The notes under the pieces are model-generated. The model was given only the letters and a program-made list of their open reading frames with translations, did not search any database and was not told the origin of the DNA. Position numbers and translations under genes: made by a program. Shown here one piece after another: positions 22,731 through 35,480 of a stretch of DNA of 64,000 bases; the first letter of the stretch is position 1; each line of letters begins with the position of its first letter. This DNA comes from Spirometra erinaceieuropaei (taxonomy: Eukaryota; Platyhelminthes; Cestoda; Diphyllobothriidea; Diphyllobothriidae): contig CACRXP010000377.1 in the NCBI GenBank assembly GCA_902702965.1, positions 83,347-147,346 of the forward strand, in the 5' to 3' direction.

Positions 22731-22799
22731 AATTTGGTTTAAATATGCCGTCATAAGGCTTTGGTTGGAATTGCTGCATAACAGTATCATCTCAACACC

Positions 22800-23442
22800 A
22801 CGGGCAATCACCTCCACGCTCGAAAGAGAAGTTGACAGCAAACCCCTATTTCTTGACGTCCTCGTACAGCGAAAAACTGCCAGGACATTCGAGACATCAG
22901 TACACCGCAAAGAAACTTGGGCGGAAGTTATCCTACATTGCGGGATCAACCACCATAAAGCTCACAAACGGAGTGCTGTTAACACTCTACTGAATCGAGC
23001 AAAGACACATTGCTTCGAGAACGAAGGGTACAAAGAAGAACTCAATTATCTGTTCAACCCTTTGTTTCCAAAACAGCTTTCCTAGAGATTTTGTACGCCG
23101 ATGCATCTCAATACCTGGGGTCGGCATTTTCGCCTATATCCATATATATATATGGACACTTGTAATGCAGTATATTGTGGTCAAACCGTGAAAACCGCCT
23201 CTGCACGCCTACATGAACACCAATTGACAGTGAAGAAGCGGGACTACTTATCGTATGTCGCCATGCATAGCCTTGAAACTGGGCACAAAATATTTTGGGA
23301 TAAAACACGCACTGTCGTCTCCGGCCCACATAAAAAAGGCGGAGACTTCATAGAAATCATTCACTCTGATGATCCATGCATCAATCGACGCATTGATCTT
23401 GACGCCATGTACACAAATCTCACAGAACAATGGAAAAGGTAA
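22800..23442 (+). pseudogene. PLE C-terminus: end of RT plus GIY-YIG endonuclease (copy A)
   Basis: The frame 22765-23085 reads LEREVDSKPLFLDVLVQRK, the region just after the PLE palm, then NTLLNRAKTHC and YKEELNYLFN. The frame 23101-23442 holds the endonuclease part, CNAVYCGQTVKTASARLHEH, with the GIY-YIG family's conserved arginine and histidine. Between them (about 23085-23150) some 270 bases present in copy B are missing and a (TATA)n patch marks the join. Most of the reverse transcriptase upstream is replaced by R/S units. Not functional. Confidence 0.75.
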
Positions 23443-23989
23443 TAGCCAATCAAGACGTGACATCAACCCAGAGCATCTACCCATTCTCAGCCATGACAGA
23501 GCAATATCGATTGTTTGGCATGTTTACATTTTGACTGGTTCTTTACACTAACTGCACATCCGAAGAAGAGTTGGGAAACCACACTCAAAATTTTACGAAA
23601 TTAAGTTTTTTTTCATTTTACCAAAGGACCCATTCTTTTTCGGATTCTGTTTCTTGGGAGGCCCATCTTCCAGTACAATCGAAGTTATGTATAAATACTC
23701 TCCGACAAAGAAAGTTCAAAAGACAAATTTTTCGGTTTGTTTAACATGAGATATGAAGGAATAGACAGACCGAAAGAAATAACTTTGAAGGTGTGGAACA
23801 ACAAAACAACCTTCACATTTTGAGTCATCTTTCCGATGGTGACACGAGATAAGGTCAAATATCCTAAAGTCGCGGGAGAACTCGGTATCGCAAGTTACGA
23901 ACCAAAATGTTGATAAGCCAAAAGCAAATTTCAGTTACATCAACTGCAGGTTACAGAACAAAGAGGCGATCTCGGTGTTGAAATGAGAA
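23443..23989 (+). other. Duplicated non-coding spacer
   Basis: Downstream of the PLE pseudogene, this matches 33223-33769 in copy B (for example the block AAGTTCAAAAGACAAATT). Probably PLE 3' tail and old flank. No open frame of note. Confidence 0.4.
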
Positions 23990-25690
23990 AACAGTAGGAA
24001 TATTACTGAACATGGGGCCAAAACAGAACCCTTAGCGGGTTTTTCGCATCTGTTTTTACCTATGAAACGGACTATGGGGAAGATAGATCGCCATCTGAAA
24101 TAAATGACCAAATAATGGTAACCATCGACTTCACAGAAACTGAGGTGCAGTAGGACGTTGCAGCGCTCAAGTTGAGCAAGTATCCGAGGTCTGATTAACT
24201 ACCGACAACATTTCTGAAGGAGCTGCCTTGCTAACTCGCTGACCGCTTCCCCTTTCGCCTTTGACGAAGGCGATATCTCTTCTGAAATATGGAGCATATA
24301 TATCCCATTCATAAAGGTGCAAACAATTATCGGCCGATGAGCCTAACGTGCATTCCTTGCAAAATTGGAGAATTATTACTAAAAAAGGCATTGTAAAAGA
24401 CCTTAAAAAAGAGCTTCATAGATAGCTTTCAGCATTTATTTCGAATAAATCGCTCCTCCTTAACTATTATGCCCTATTCATTGGAGCAGTAGTCGGGATG
24501 GTAAGACGAAGGAACAATATATTTAACAGTTTTCCCACCGCCATTTATCCCACAAACTACGAGAGTCAGGAATAAAGGCGAACCAGCCAAACTGGGTACA
24601 GGACGTATCGACCTGCCGATCGCAGTTCGCATGCATTAACATCGCAAAATCAGCACCAGTCGTAGTTGTGAGTGGAGTTCCCCAGAACTCTGTGTTCGGA
24701 TTAGTATTGTTTTTTTATTTATGTCAACGACTCTATGAATGGAATGGACTGCAGTGGAATCATGTTTGTCGATGAAAATTTTGAACGGACCCTGTAAGGA
24801 GGGCTGAACCGTTTGTGGAAATGGTCCGACAGATGGCTCCTCAAAGCGAATAAGAGACTAGACGGAGGATCACTACTGCCTGCTTGGGAGAATGTGACTT
24901 TCAAATGTGACCGAAAAGGCATCTTGGAGTCAATCTTTTTTGACTGTTTGATAAGCTCCTGAATGCGGTAGGGTGGCTCAAAAGGTCACAGATTTTCTCT
25001 AAGCCATTTAAAAACCTTTCGTAGATATAAACAAAGAGTTATTTTTAAAACCATACAAGGCATGTATTCGTTCGTAACTGAAACATTGAACGCTAGCATG
25101 GCGTCCCAAGTTAGAAAAAGGTATAAGTTGCTCAAAAGAGTTCAGAGGTGGGCGACCAAAGTTTTTAAAAGGCCTCAAGATATTACCTTACAGCTGCAAA
25201 CCTGACCAGCGTAATTTATTTCTCTTGAGTAGACGCAGATTCGAGGAAATCTCATAAGGACACACTGGATTAGAAGGAATCGGGACTCTGACCTCTACCG
25301 CGATGATTTCTTTGCCTCGGTCGCAATACGAAACCTGCTTAAAAACACTCTGAAACTTCGTGGATCTTGATGCAGCATGGACGATCGCAGGCACTCATTT
25401 TCACAGCGATTCGCCCTGTCCGGAAGAGGGCTTCCGGAGAAAGTAAACGTGGCGGATTACACGGAGACATTTAAGCAGTAACTAGATAAACAAATGTTTT
25501 AAAAAATGACGCTTAGCTAGGCAGAACAGGTCTGTTTCTTGAAACCAATGCCTTGTATACACCTACCGATAATGCGAATGTTCGTTATCTCATTTTAACA
25601 TCATCACCCGCGGCTGAGTGTTCTCGAGATTCGATCACGCATTCTTAAGCGCAATACTCTGTAAAATTTGTGTCTTACGGACAACACTTT
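23990..25690 (+). pseudogene. CR1/jockey-like LINE reverse transcriptase pseudogene (copy A)
   Basis: Broken plus-strand frames read in the order of a jockey/CR1-type reverse transcriptase. There is an IPIHKGANNYRP-like block near 24300, VVVVSGVPQNSVFGLVLFFY near 24660 (consensus SGVPQGSVLGP) and RVQRWATKVFKRPQ near 25145. Stops and frameshifts occur throughout and no endonuclease domain is visible. Copy B at 33770-35480 shows the same damage pattern plus its own, so the element was already dying before the duplication. Confidence 0.7.
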
Positions 25691-26673
25691 AATAGCATGC
25701 TTGTCGACTTGGATAAAGTATACATCGTTTTCAATTGGAAGTTAAAATCGGTGCACATTACTTTTAAAACATACTAGCCTTTACATAATTATTAGGGTAA
25801 AATAACCACCCTAGATGTATTTTGTCGTTTTCCATAGGCACATTTGAACTTTATGTCCAAAGGGCTAATTATCTGAACCGCCGGTCTTACGGTTTGCATC
25901 ATTGTATCCTCATGGAAATCGGACTTCCACACATCGGATCTTGATCTGAAGAAGGTAAGAGGTCGCTGTGAGGATAATCGACCGTTTAGCGATAGTTTAT
26001 GTCACATGGGCCCTAGAACCGATGTAAGTTGCAGTGGAACTCTCAGTAGTCAAGTTTATATCACCAAACATCTTTTGATTTTCTGCCTCCTCTATTTGAA
26101 TGGAGTTCGTAAAAAGAAGTAAGCATATTGACAGACTTAAATGAAACATGGTAGTTTATTAGACTTTGGCATTATGTATGTGGGCGAAATCAACCGGGAA
26201 AAGACATTAGTTTCAGTTTGCGGTTAGGAAAGATAACGAAAACGTACCACTAGTTCATATCAGTCTCAAATATGTTTTTTTGCGCTTGTGGCTAGAACGA
26301 CGATGGTGAATACGCCCTTTTCAGACAAGCAAATCAATTGCGTGCGAGGAAGTTCATTTTGACTGCTTACCTAGTAAATAAGGGGACACCACACGGGCTG
26401 TAATTCGGTTAAGCCAAAGAAATTAGTTAGACACTTTGTTCTAATACTAGAATCCTATCAGAAGCCCTCATTCGAACATGAGTAAAATGAGACGTCAAAA
26501 AGCGGTATTTTCTTATTTGAGTACAGACAACAGAATCCAAAGTACAGCAGTTCTGGAACGCACGGGAATGGTCTTATTTAAATTATGCGAATGGGTATTC
26601 AGACTCCCTTATGTGAAGTGAGAATAAAAAATCAATGGGATAAATTGTTTTAACTGAACGGTAAGCGGTACGA
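25691..26673. other. Duplicated unassigned DNA
   Basis: Matches about 35481-36820 in copy B. No convincing gene, although short stretches such as GATCTTGATCT are well conserved between copies. Confidence 0.35.
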
Positions 26674-27089
26674 TGGTTGGATACCAGTGTCGCAACACTC
26701 GGCTACTGATGCTAGTATTATTGCAGTTAGTTACCCATACTGTAAGCGTTGGTAGAGTAGCATTGGCAGCCGTAGTGGCGGTGGTTGTAGTAGTAGTAGT
26801 ACTAATAGTAGGATTATTAGTAGTATTCGCTGTATCAGTGGTGGCAGACGGGGGAAAAAGTTTTCTTCAGTGTTGCGACACTGTATTCCCGCCAGTGGTA
26901 GTAGTATTAGTAGTAACAGCGGTAGTAGTGATAGTAGTAGCAGTAGTATTGGTGGTGGTAGTAGAAGTAGAAGTAGGATTAGTGGTAGTAGTAGAAGTAG
27001 TAGTAATAGTAGTAGTAGAAGTAGTCCGCCCGTAAAACAGGCTGGTGGTAGAATAGACAATTCTAAGTGTTGAGACACTGTATTCCCGC
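26674..27089. mobile_element. 416-bp hAT-like insertion filled with GTA/GTG microsatellite
   Basis: Copy B has an uninterrupted site here (GCGGGACGATTTC near 36822). In A the sequence CGGTACGA (26666-26673) and CGGGACAA (27090-27097) flank the insert as an imperfect 8-base duplication. The ends carry inverted repeats, ATACCAGTGTCGCAACACT on the left and, reversed, ATACAGTGTCTCAACACT on the right. An internal second end (TGTTGCGACACTGTATTCCC, 26873-26892) suggests a nested or tandem copy. Eight-base duplications and CAGTG ends suit hAT-type non-autonomous elements. The four open frames here (up to 120 aa, low complexity) are microsatellite artefacts. Confidence 0.6.
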
Positions 27090-27842
27090 CGGGACAATTC
27101 CTTATTGATTTATGTGCAATTCATACAGTGTGAATGTCAACCGTTACTAAGGTTTTCCATAAAACGCATCAGTGGGATAAGAGCAAAAAACAGGCTATTC
27201 CTGCAAATGTCCTTCTGAGATCTCCATCTCACATATGCCTTGCATGCATCTAGATAATTGGTATAAACTGTCTAAATATCAACTCAACTTGATTAGGAGC
27301 ATTAACGCTATCTTGGGTAGTCCAGATTGCCTTTAGTTGTCTTCATCTTTCTGTGTTTTAAAATTGGACTATGTGGTTGAAAATTCGGAACGTAACCGGT
27401 CGAATTTCACAAGACCATAATTTGTCACGGTGTGTGGCTTTACGGAAAAAGAGAAAGTTCACCGATGTTTGTGTCTTATAATATAATGGTATTAATAATA
27501 AAACAGTTCAGCAATTATCTTTTTATTTCTTTTGGACACGAAAGCATGCAGTGCGGAAGGTTCAGCTACTTCAGATTACCAATGCGTTGTAAATCATTGG
27601 TCTCGGTCAGTTCGTTTGCCTCACTGTTAAATGTTTCCTCAGACGTAAGACATTCCATCATTACTAGACAGTAGCAAGCATTGGTTCATCTTAGACATTA
27701 GGTAGCATTGTTACAGAGATGTCAGCGAATAGGAAAAATTATTTTTTCGGAAGACAGTATTTGTAAACAGCAAACCAATGCACAAGGCTGAAAGGACATC
27801 ATTTCTGGTAACCCAGTCGCATATAAAAGTGATAATAAAGCT
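27090..27842. other. End of copy A and junction
   Basis: 27090-27733 matches 36825-37462. 27734-27842 is the short junction between the copies, without a recognisable feature. The frame 27432-27674 has no recognisable domain. Confidence 0.35.
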
Positions 27843-28235
27843 CAATAAATACAATGAGTTGTGGTTGCTAATACCTAGTTGGCATTGCCGACAAGCGATT
27901 CATGTTACACTAATGTTCAGCCATTTACTTTCGTTGTAGGAAGATGGTCCACAATTGTATTTTTCATTTACATGCTTCGACCTACTGATCATCCACGCTC
28001 TCTTTTATTGCAAAGCTACCACACCGAGAGATGGCACAGTGATGATTAATTGTCAGGTCTGCATGCGTCAAAATAAGCTCAAAATGTTATCTGCCTAAAT
28101 GAACTGTTTTTAGTAGAGAAAAAGTCACCTTTATATTTTATCTCCCGTTTCCAATAAAGCCTGGAGATATTTAGAGTCTTGTTTTTGCAACATTAGCATA
28201 CTCGGCTAAATTGCGTTAAATAAATGCATGCATTT

Positions 28236-29065
28236 TTAGCCGGCTGGCTTTTTGTAGAGCACTGCGTTTGCCAAATTGTCATTGGTCAATTCTTAGTTCT
28301 TAATTATCCTTTGCGAAATAATTTCGCCGGTGGGCTAAAATTTATCTAGGGATTAAGAAAAATATGTTAAACGCTAGAGTTTTATTTCTTCTATCGATTT
28401 TCAGATATCCAATTAACAGTTCTATGCACACATGACCACAAAGTACAAAAATAATGCACATCATCAATCTTTTTTTTGCATGGATAATTTTCTTGTACAC
28501 GGAGAAACAAAGTTTACGCAATGACGTTAAAGAGGTTTTCCGCATTTCCAAATGTGTGGTATTTCAAATAATGATAACATTATCCTTCATATTTTTTTAC
28601 CTCTTTTTACTTCATTTTGTTGTTATTTGTCTACATAGCTATTCGGTCCACGCATTTGTTTTGCGAGTTCTTACACCCTTCATTAGTTTCTGCGCGCAGT
28701 GTATATCGTTGCCTATAATCGGAAGCACATGCTTAAATTTGGAATAATACGTTGTGAGATAGATTAGATGCTGCACCACCACTATTTGACGAGTACTTAC
28801 ACAGCAGAGATACTGATTTCAAAAATAGCTATTCCTTGTGGAAAAACAGTTCCCATGTTCCGTAATAAATTGACCAAATTAAAAACGATTAACAATTATA
28901 ACGCTGCCTGGTCGAATACATAATTCGGTTGACGCGAAGGAAAATCTATTTTAGTCATGATGTGTTTTGAACCCACGACGACAAGTGCGCGGCTTGTGCA
29001 GAGGCAGAACTTGTCAATAAACATCCTTGTGAAATAGGAGTCCTAATTGGCAGCCTGAACATATC
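28236..29065. other. Segment present only in copy B
   Basis: About 830 bases interrupt the alignment to copy A between 19440 and 19520. I see no clear duplication or inverted ends, so either an insertion here or a deletion in A is possible. The frame 28454-28747 is hydrophobic and looks like low-complexity AT-rich DNA rather than a gene. Confidence 0.35.
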
Positions 29066-29196
29066 AGGGACATATTGTATTTAATAGTGAAAGTCAGTTT
29101 CTGTCAATTAGAAACCAAAAAGATTATTCACTAAGCACTTCCGTCGTCTGACTTATCCTCAAGCCTGAGATATGTTTGAAAAGAACGATGGACATA

Positions 29197-31110
29197 CAGT
29201 ACGTAACCTATCTCATGAAATCTGATAACGAAAACTGATTAGAGAATTTCTGGACACCTTTAACGTGGCGCATTTTGTACGCTTACCCACGTCCTTCAAT
29301 GAAACGTCCTTTTCTTGTGCAGAAAGTATGTTTACGTAATTATATGAAGTAAAATATCGGTAAAGTTTAGCGAAAATAGACGATGGAATATATTCGTGCA
29401 ATTTCCTATGCTAATACATGTCCTAGACTCCAGTTACGCATCTGAGCGACTTTTTCATTGAAAGAATAGTAATCTAACCTCAAAAGTTTTAATAAACAGA
29501 TTTAGCCGGAATAAAATTTTTATTTCATGTCCAATGTAAACCGTGGTTATCAACCTGCTAACAAAAAGGTTATTTTAAGAAAATCAGAAATTTTATCCAT
29601 TCCTTTATGTCAAATTAGCAGATATGTGCGATTTGGTGCCCTAAAGTGCAATAATAACGAAGATAGAGTTTCCTTCGTTTAAGTGGGCCGAAATTTTTTT
29701 TGCCGTTTGGAAAATTCTACCTGATGTCGCATAGATGACCACCACGGAATGGTTATTTCCAGATTTAAGCATATGAAACACTAACTGTCGAGTAGTTTAG
29801 CTTCTGTGCATATCTTATTCAGACATATAACGAGCAAAACATTTTTAGTTTCAGCAAAATAGCAGTATTTATATGGGCGCTCTGTCATGCATTCATAATT
29901 GAAGAACTGAGTCTAAAAGATATCAAAACAGTGGCAATGGCCTCAATATATAGAAAAAGGCATGTTCTTACGTTTACGGTAGAAATATATTAGTATTTCT
30001 CAGGAACGCTAAAGAAACGGCCAAAAGTTTCAAATTTTTACTTGGTCTCCCCGTCAAAAAAGGCAAAGTACACAGTGATCCGCCAACCGAGTGCAGTAAT
30101 AAAGATTTTTTTAAAGAGGTTACTTATCAAGGAAAGTTTTTTTATTGATGAAAGGCATACTTGTTGCTGATCTTCGTTGTGGACAGACATTTTTCACCAA
30201 AATGAAGTTCGGTGTTTGAAATAGTCTTCAAATGTGACCTGAACGACCATCGTCGTGAAAAGGAGCACCTGAACACTAACTAATTCGGTAAACGCCTTCA
30301 GGAAAAATCTTAATTTGGAGTTTTTAACATACAGGTAATTCAGAATCTGTCTTTATGGAAGATCGGATGAAAACACTGAAAATCATGAAGTATTCAGCAC
30401 TATTTCGAGGCTGATCTGAAACTCAGCGTTACCCAAAACGAAAGAAGAGCATAAATTAATTTAACGGAAGAAAAGTTCTCTCTATAAACACAAAATGGTA
30501 TGTTTACGATCACGTCTGTCAGTTCTTTTTAAACTTATTAGGCACCAACCGGCCTCATGGCGTGCCACCTTATGAAAACTCTTGATCCTACGACGTCCCC
30601 TTCGGCGAAATCAAGCAAAATCCAGCTTCTACTTTTGAAACTCATCTGATTTTAATCTAAAAAGTAGGCGAAGTTATGAAACACTGGGAAACTGTTTTGG
30701 AATCTACACCCAGAATGTAGGCGGTTAAAAAGCCGTCCTATATGAATTCACACTACTTATTATAAGATATTTAGATGTAAAGTTCACTAAAACATTGTTT
30801 TTTTTACGTTATTTTATGTCTTCTTTCATATTTACTACCTGTTTGGTATGAGAATAAATTCTATACATCTTAAAACGAACTTTAATTTATTAGAGCCATT
30901 TTTGACATTTTCGGGTTATTGCGCTTTTCAAAACAAATCGGATTTTCTAAATAACGCAACCCTGCCGTTAATGTTTCTTTTATGTTTTTAATTATTTTAA
31001 CCTTGTAATTAATTAACATAGAAATCGGACTTATGAAATGGTTTCGCTTTGCGAATGACTGGCAATCATTCGTAAATGTCGACACATTTCATCAGTTAGG
31101 TCACTAACTG
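29197..31110. mobile_element. 1.9-kb TA-flanked inverted-repeat transposon
   Basis: Comparison with copy A (19610-19640) shows an exact insertion. A reads GGGCATAATTG; B reads GGACATA, then the insert, then TAATTG, so TA was duplicated. The insert begins CAGTACGTAACCTATCTCAT and ends, reversed, CAGTTAGTGACCTAACTGAT. The ends resemble those of the Tc1/mariner copy at 53426-55327 and the size is almost the same (1914 and 1902 bases). Only short broken frames lie inside and no DDE motif was found, so the transposase, if once present, is too decayed to read. Confidence 0.65.
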
Positions 31111-32340
31111 TAATTGTGACATAGACAACTGTGACACTGACTTTCACGTCGCTTAGTTCTTCGCTGTTTTATTGATTCCTGCATACTGAAGTTCGAACAT
31201 CATTAAACGTTGAAATGTAAACGTTGAATGCCACAATCGGCGTTTTTCACTCTCTCTCTCTGTCCATTTCCCTTTTAAAAGAATTAACCTACTTCTCAGC
31301 CCTATACAAAGATGCGTTTGTTGTGAACATGTACATCCAATGTCAATTATATTGACTTGCGCATAAGAGCACGATAAAGACGCATAAATTGTCGTTACTA
31401 AAAAGCATACATTATTTTGGAATGTCGTTCTACTCACGGCTGGACTCGAAAACTTGCACTTTTCTGGATACGTTTCATTTCTTAGTTAAAAGGGCAAGGA
31501 AAGTCTTCAGTTGTCGCCGTAAGAACAATTCAACTAACTGAAGAGGTCAGTGTAGTATTGCATGAACAAACGTGACAATAGTTCAGTTTCGCGTTTCGGG
31601 TCAGCGACACATGAAGCTACATGTTTAGGTCACATCTTAGACAGAACGGCCTGCAATTTACTTTATTCTCTGATATGACTTGGTACTCAGACCGCTTAAG
31701 GACAAAATGTTGCAGTTGGCTGCATCGATGGGACATATTGGCCTCCTACATTTATAGTTTCTAAGTGCCAACCTCCATTTGCTTGAACTGCTTAATTCAT
31801 GACGAGTGAAGTTTTGCTACTAAAGGGGGGCAGAAATTACATCGAAATGTTGATTTTGCTATGCGTCGACAGGAGATTCTGCGTGTCGCAGGCTCCAACG
31901 TCTCTCGTTATTGACAGGTCAAAAACGGTTTATTCTCATCGGGAGAACAATCCAATTTTATGAACAGATGAGTCTTAACAACGTTATTGACACTCAAAGG
32001 ATGCACAATCCAATTTTCTGTACGGATGAGTACAGCACTGGACAAGTAACAGTTAACAAGGTTCATGCGCGCGCTGTATGTCAGAGATGCGACAATTTAC
32101 ACGCTAAAGCACATTTAAGACGGAACAGACTTAGTTGAAGTTTTCCCTCTGGGACCTCTACATTGGTGCTTACTCAGTCCATTTAAGATCAAAACGTCTC
32201 ACCTGGCCACCTTGTTGGAAAATATTGGGCTAAAAATGATCTTGCATTTATACTGTTTGAAATCTAACCGCCCCGTACTTAAATCACTTCCTTTTTGTAT
32301 TTTAGGCAGCAGCTTGTCTAAAAAGAAGTATGGTTTAAAT
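31111..32340 (+). repeat. PLE N-terminal scrap and R/S units (copy B)
   Basis: 31111-31190 continues the PLE start interrupted by the transposon (NCDIDNCDTDFHVA, then a stop). R follows to about 31960 and S to 32340, as in copy A but with a single R and a single S. The conserved blocks are CTTCTCAGCCCTATACAA, ACATCTTAGACAGAACGG and GTTCATGCGCGCGCTGTATG. Confidence 0.55.
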
Positions 32341-32399
32341 ATGCCGTCAGAAGGGTTTGGCTGGAATTGTTGCATAACAGTATCAACACGACACCACGG

Positions 32400-33222
32400 G
32401 GAATCACCTCCACGCTGGAAAGAGAAGTTGACAGCAAACCGCCATTTCTTGATATCCTCGTACAGCGAAAAACTGCCGGGGTATTCAAGACATCAGTACA
32501 CTGAAAAGAAACTTACGCGGAAGTTATCCTTCATTACAAGATTGACCACCCTATGGCTTACAACCGGAGCGCCGTTAACACCGTACTTAACCGAACAAAG
32601 ACACATTGCTCTGAGAACGAGAGGTAGAAAGAAGAACTCAATTATCTGCTCAACCTATTTTCCCAAAACGGCTACCCTAGACATTTTGTACGCCGATGCC
32701 TGGAACAGCAGGAATCAAAGGAAAGAGAGAAGGAACTAGATTGTTCCACTCAGACGCCACAACCAAAACACTGGCCGCTGCTTCCCTACATTAAAAAATG
32801 TGTCTGAACTCGTGGAAAAACACCTCAGGAAGCACCAAATACAAGTGGCTCACAAACCGACTACCCCGCTACACAATCAGCTTCTCCAACTTAAGGATAG
32901 GGTTGGCTTTTTGGAAAAAAATAAGTACTCTATAAGATTCCATATGGCACTTGTAATGCAGTGTATTGTGATCAAACCGGAAAATCCGCCTCTACACGCT
33001 CACATGAACACCAATTGGCAGTGAAGAGGCCGGGCCCACTTATCCAAAGTCGCCAGGCATACCCTTGAAACTGGACACAAATTTGCTTGGAATAAAAACA
33101 CGCATTGTCGATTTCTGCCGAGAATTCCTAGAGACCATTCACTCTGATGATTCATGCATCAATCGACGCATGGATCTTGACGCCATGTACATAAATCTCA
33201 AGGAAATGTGGAAAAGGTAAAA
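32400..33222 (+). pseudogene. PLE C-terminus: end of RT plus GIY-YIG endonuclease (copy B)
   Basis: Homologous to 22800-23442 but keeps the linker missing there, with HLRKHQIQVAHKPTTPLHNQ between the RT end and the endonuclease. The endonuclease box is mutated (CIVIKPENPPLHAHMNTN in one frame, with YC and HEHQL in another). Frameshifts split it among 32212-32739, 32800-33024 and later frames. Confidence 0.7.
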
Positions 33223-33769
33223 GCTAATCAAGACGTGAAATTATCCCATAGCGTCAACTAATCCTCAGCCATGACAGAGCAACATTGATTTTTTGGCATG
33301 TTTGAATTTTGTCTATTTCTTCACACTTAATACAGGTCCGGAGACGAGTTGGCAAAACAGACTCGAAAATTTAGGAAATAAAGTTTGTTCATTTTCCCAA
33401 AGGGTCCATTTTTCTTCGAATTATGTTTCTTGGGATGCCCGTCATCCAGTGCAGTCAAATTTATGTACGGAAACTCTCTAAAATAAAGTTCAAAAGACAA
33501 ATTATTCAGTTTGTTTATTACGAGATATAAATAAAATAGGCAAACCGAAAGAAGTAATTTTGAAGTAGGTGTGTAACAACAAAAAGACCTTCACATTTTG
33601 AGTCTTCTTTCCCATAGTGACACGAGATAAGGTCGAATATCCGAAAGTCGCGGGAGAACAAAGAATCACAATTTACGGACCAAAATGTTGATACCTCAAA
33701 GTAAACTTCAGTTACATCAGCAGCAAGTTATAGAACACAGAGAGGGTCTCAGTGTTGAAAGGAGAAAAC
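33223..33769 (+). other. Duplicated non-coding spacer (copy B)
   Basis: Matches 23443-23989. The frame 33293-33481 spans the join with no recognisable content. Confidence 0.35.
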
Positions 33770-35480
33770 AATAGGTATATTACTGAACATGGGGCCAAGA
33801 CAGAACCCTAAGCCGGCTTTTCGCATCTGTTTTTACCGATGAAACTATCTATGAGGAGGATAGATCACCATCTGAAATAACTGACCTAATAATGATAACC
33901 ATCGACTTCACAGAAACGGAGGTGGGGAAGGACGTTGTAGCGCTCAAGCTGAGCAGGTATTCGGGTTTCGACTAACTACTTAAAAATTCCTGAAAGAGCT
34001 TGCTTGCAAACTCGCTGACCGATTTCCTTTTGACGAAGGCGTTTTCTCTTCTGGAATATGGAGCATACATCCCATTCATAAAGGTGCAAACAATTATCGT
34101 CCGGTGAGCCTAACGCGCATTCCTTGCAAAAAAGTCGAACTAATAGTGAAAAAAATGCATTGTGAAGTCCCTAAATCAAAAGAGCTTCTTGGATAGCTTC
34201 CAGCATGAATATCGGCGAAATCGCTCCTCTTTAACTACTAGGCCCTATTCAATGGAGCAGTGGTCCCGCCCGTTGGACGAAAGAACAAGATATTTAACAG
34301 TGTTCCCATCGCTATTTATCTTACAAACTACGAGAGTCGAAAATAAAAGGGAACCAGCCAAACTGGGTACACGACCTTTTGACCGGCCGACCGCAGTTCG
34401 CATGCATTAACATTGCAAAATCGGCACTAGTCGTAGTTATAAGTGGAGTTCCCCAGGACTCTGTGCTCAGATTGGTATTGTTTTTAATGTATGTCAACGA
34501 CCATAAGAATAGAATGGACTGCAATGGAGTCATATTTGTCGATGAAATCCAGTTATGGCAGCGATCAACGGGAAAAATTTGAACGGACCCTGTTAGAAGG
34601 ACTGTACCGTTTGTGTAAATGGTCCGACGGATGGCTCCTCAAAGCGAATAAGAGACTAGACGGAGGATCACTTCTGACTGCTTGGCAGTATGTGCCTTTC
34701 AAATGTGACCGAAAAAAGACCTTGGAGTTAATCTTTTGTTGACTCTCTGATACTCCCCTGAATGCGGTAGTGCGGCTTAAAAGGTCACTGATGTTTTCTT
34801 AGCCATTTACCAAACTTTCATAGATATAAACAAAGAGATATTTTGAAAACTATACAAGGCATGTATTCGTTGTAACTGAAATATTGAATTCTAGCATGGC
34901 GTCCCAGGTTGCAAAAAGATATATGTTGCTGGAAAGAGTTCAGAAGTGGGCGACCAAAAGTTGGAAGAGACCTTAACAGATTACCTTACAGCTGAAAACC
35001 TGACCAGCGTAATTTATTTCTCTTGAGTACACGCAGATTCAAGGAAATCTCATAAGGACGCACTAGATAAGAAGGAATCGGGACTGTGTCCTCTACGTCG
35101 ACGATTTCTTTGCCTTGGTCGCCATACGAAACCTGCATAAAATAACTTTGAATCTTCGAGGATCTTGATGCCACCTGGACGATCTTAGGCACTCTTTTTC
35201 ACAGCTATTCACCGCTTCCGGGAGAGGGCTTCCCGAGAAATTTAAGATGGCGGATTACACGGAGACATTTAAGCAGGAACAAGATGAACATTTGTTCAAA
35301 AAATAGCGCTTACCTTGACAGAACAGGTCTGTTGCATCAAACCAATGCCTTGTATACACCTACCGCTAATGTGAATGTTTGTTATCTCATTGTACCATTT
35401 TCCTCCGCGGCTGAGTGTTCTCGAGTTTCACTCACGCATTCTTAAACGCAATACTCTGTAAAATTTGCGTGTTACTGACA
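33770..35480 (+). pseudogene. CR1/jockey-like LINE reverse transcriptase pseudogene (copy B)
   Basis: Plus-strand fragments in order: SFLDSFQHEY near 34190; VVVISGVPQDSVLRLVLFLM near 34440 with YVNDHKNRMDCNGVIF, then VDEIQLW where the family has FADDIQLW; and LCKWSDGWLLKANKR near 34620. The catalytic FADD has become FVDE, so it is dead as well as frameshifted. The C-terminal part runs to about 35480. Confidence 0.72.

Larger units (their letters stand above)
19058..27733. repeat. Copy A of a large tandem duplication
   Basis: From CTCAATAAATACAATGAG at 19060 to GAGATGTCAGCG near 27730 this segment aligns, in the same order and orientation, with 27843-37462. It is not uniform: A has an extra R/S unit block (about 20460-22340) and a 416-bp microsatellite-bearing insertion, while B has a 0.8-kb segment and a 1.9-kb transposon that A lacks. 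Divergence is clearly visible, with many substitutions and small indels, so the duplication is old. About 110 bases separate the copies. Confidence 0.8.

Noticed and set aside
26673..27078. Long valine- and leucine-rich frames of 120 and 115 codons on both strands
   Set aside because: They are translations of the GTA/GTG microsatellite in the hAT-like insertion, open in four frames at once.
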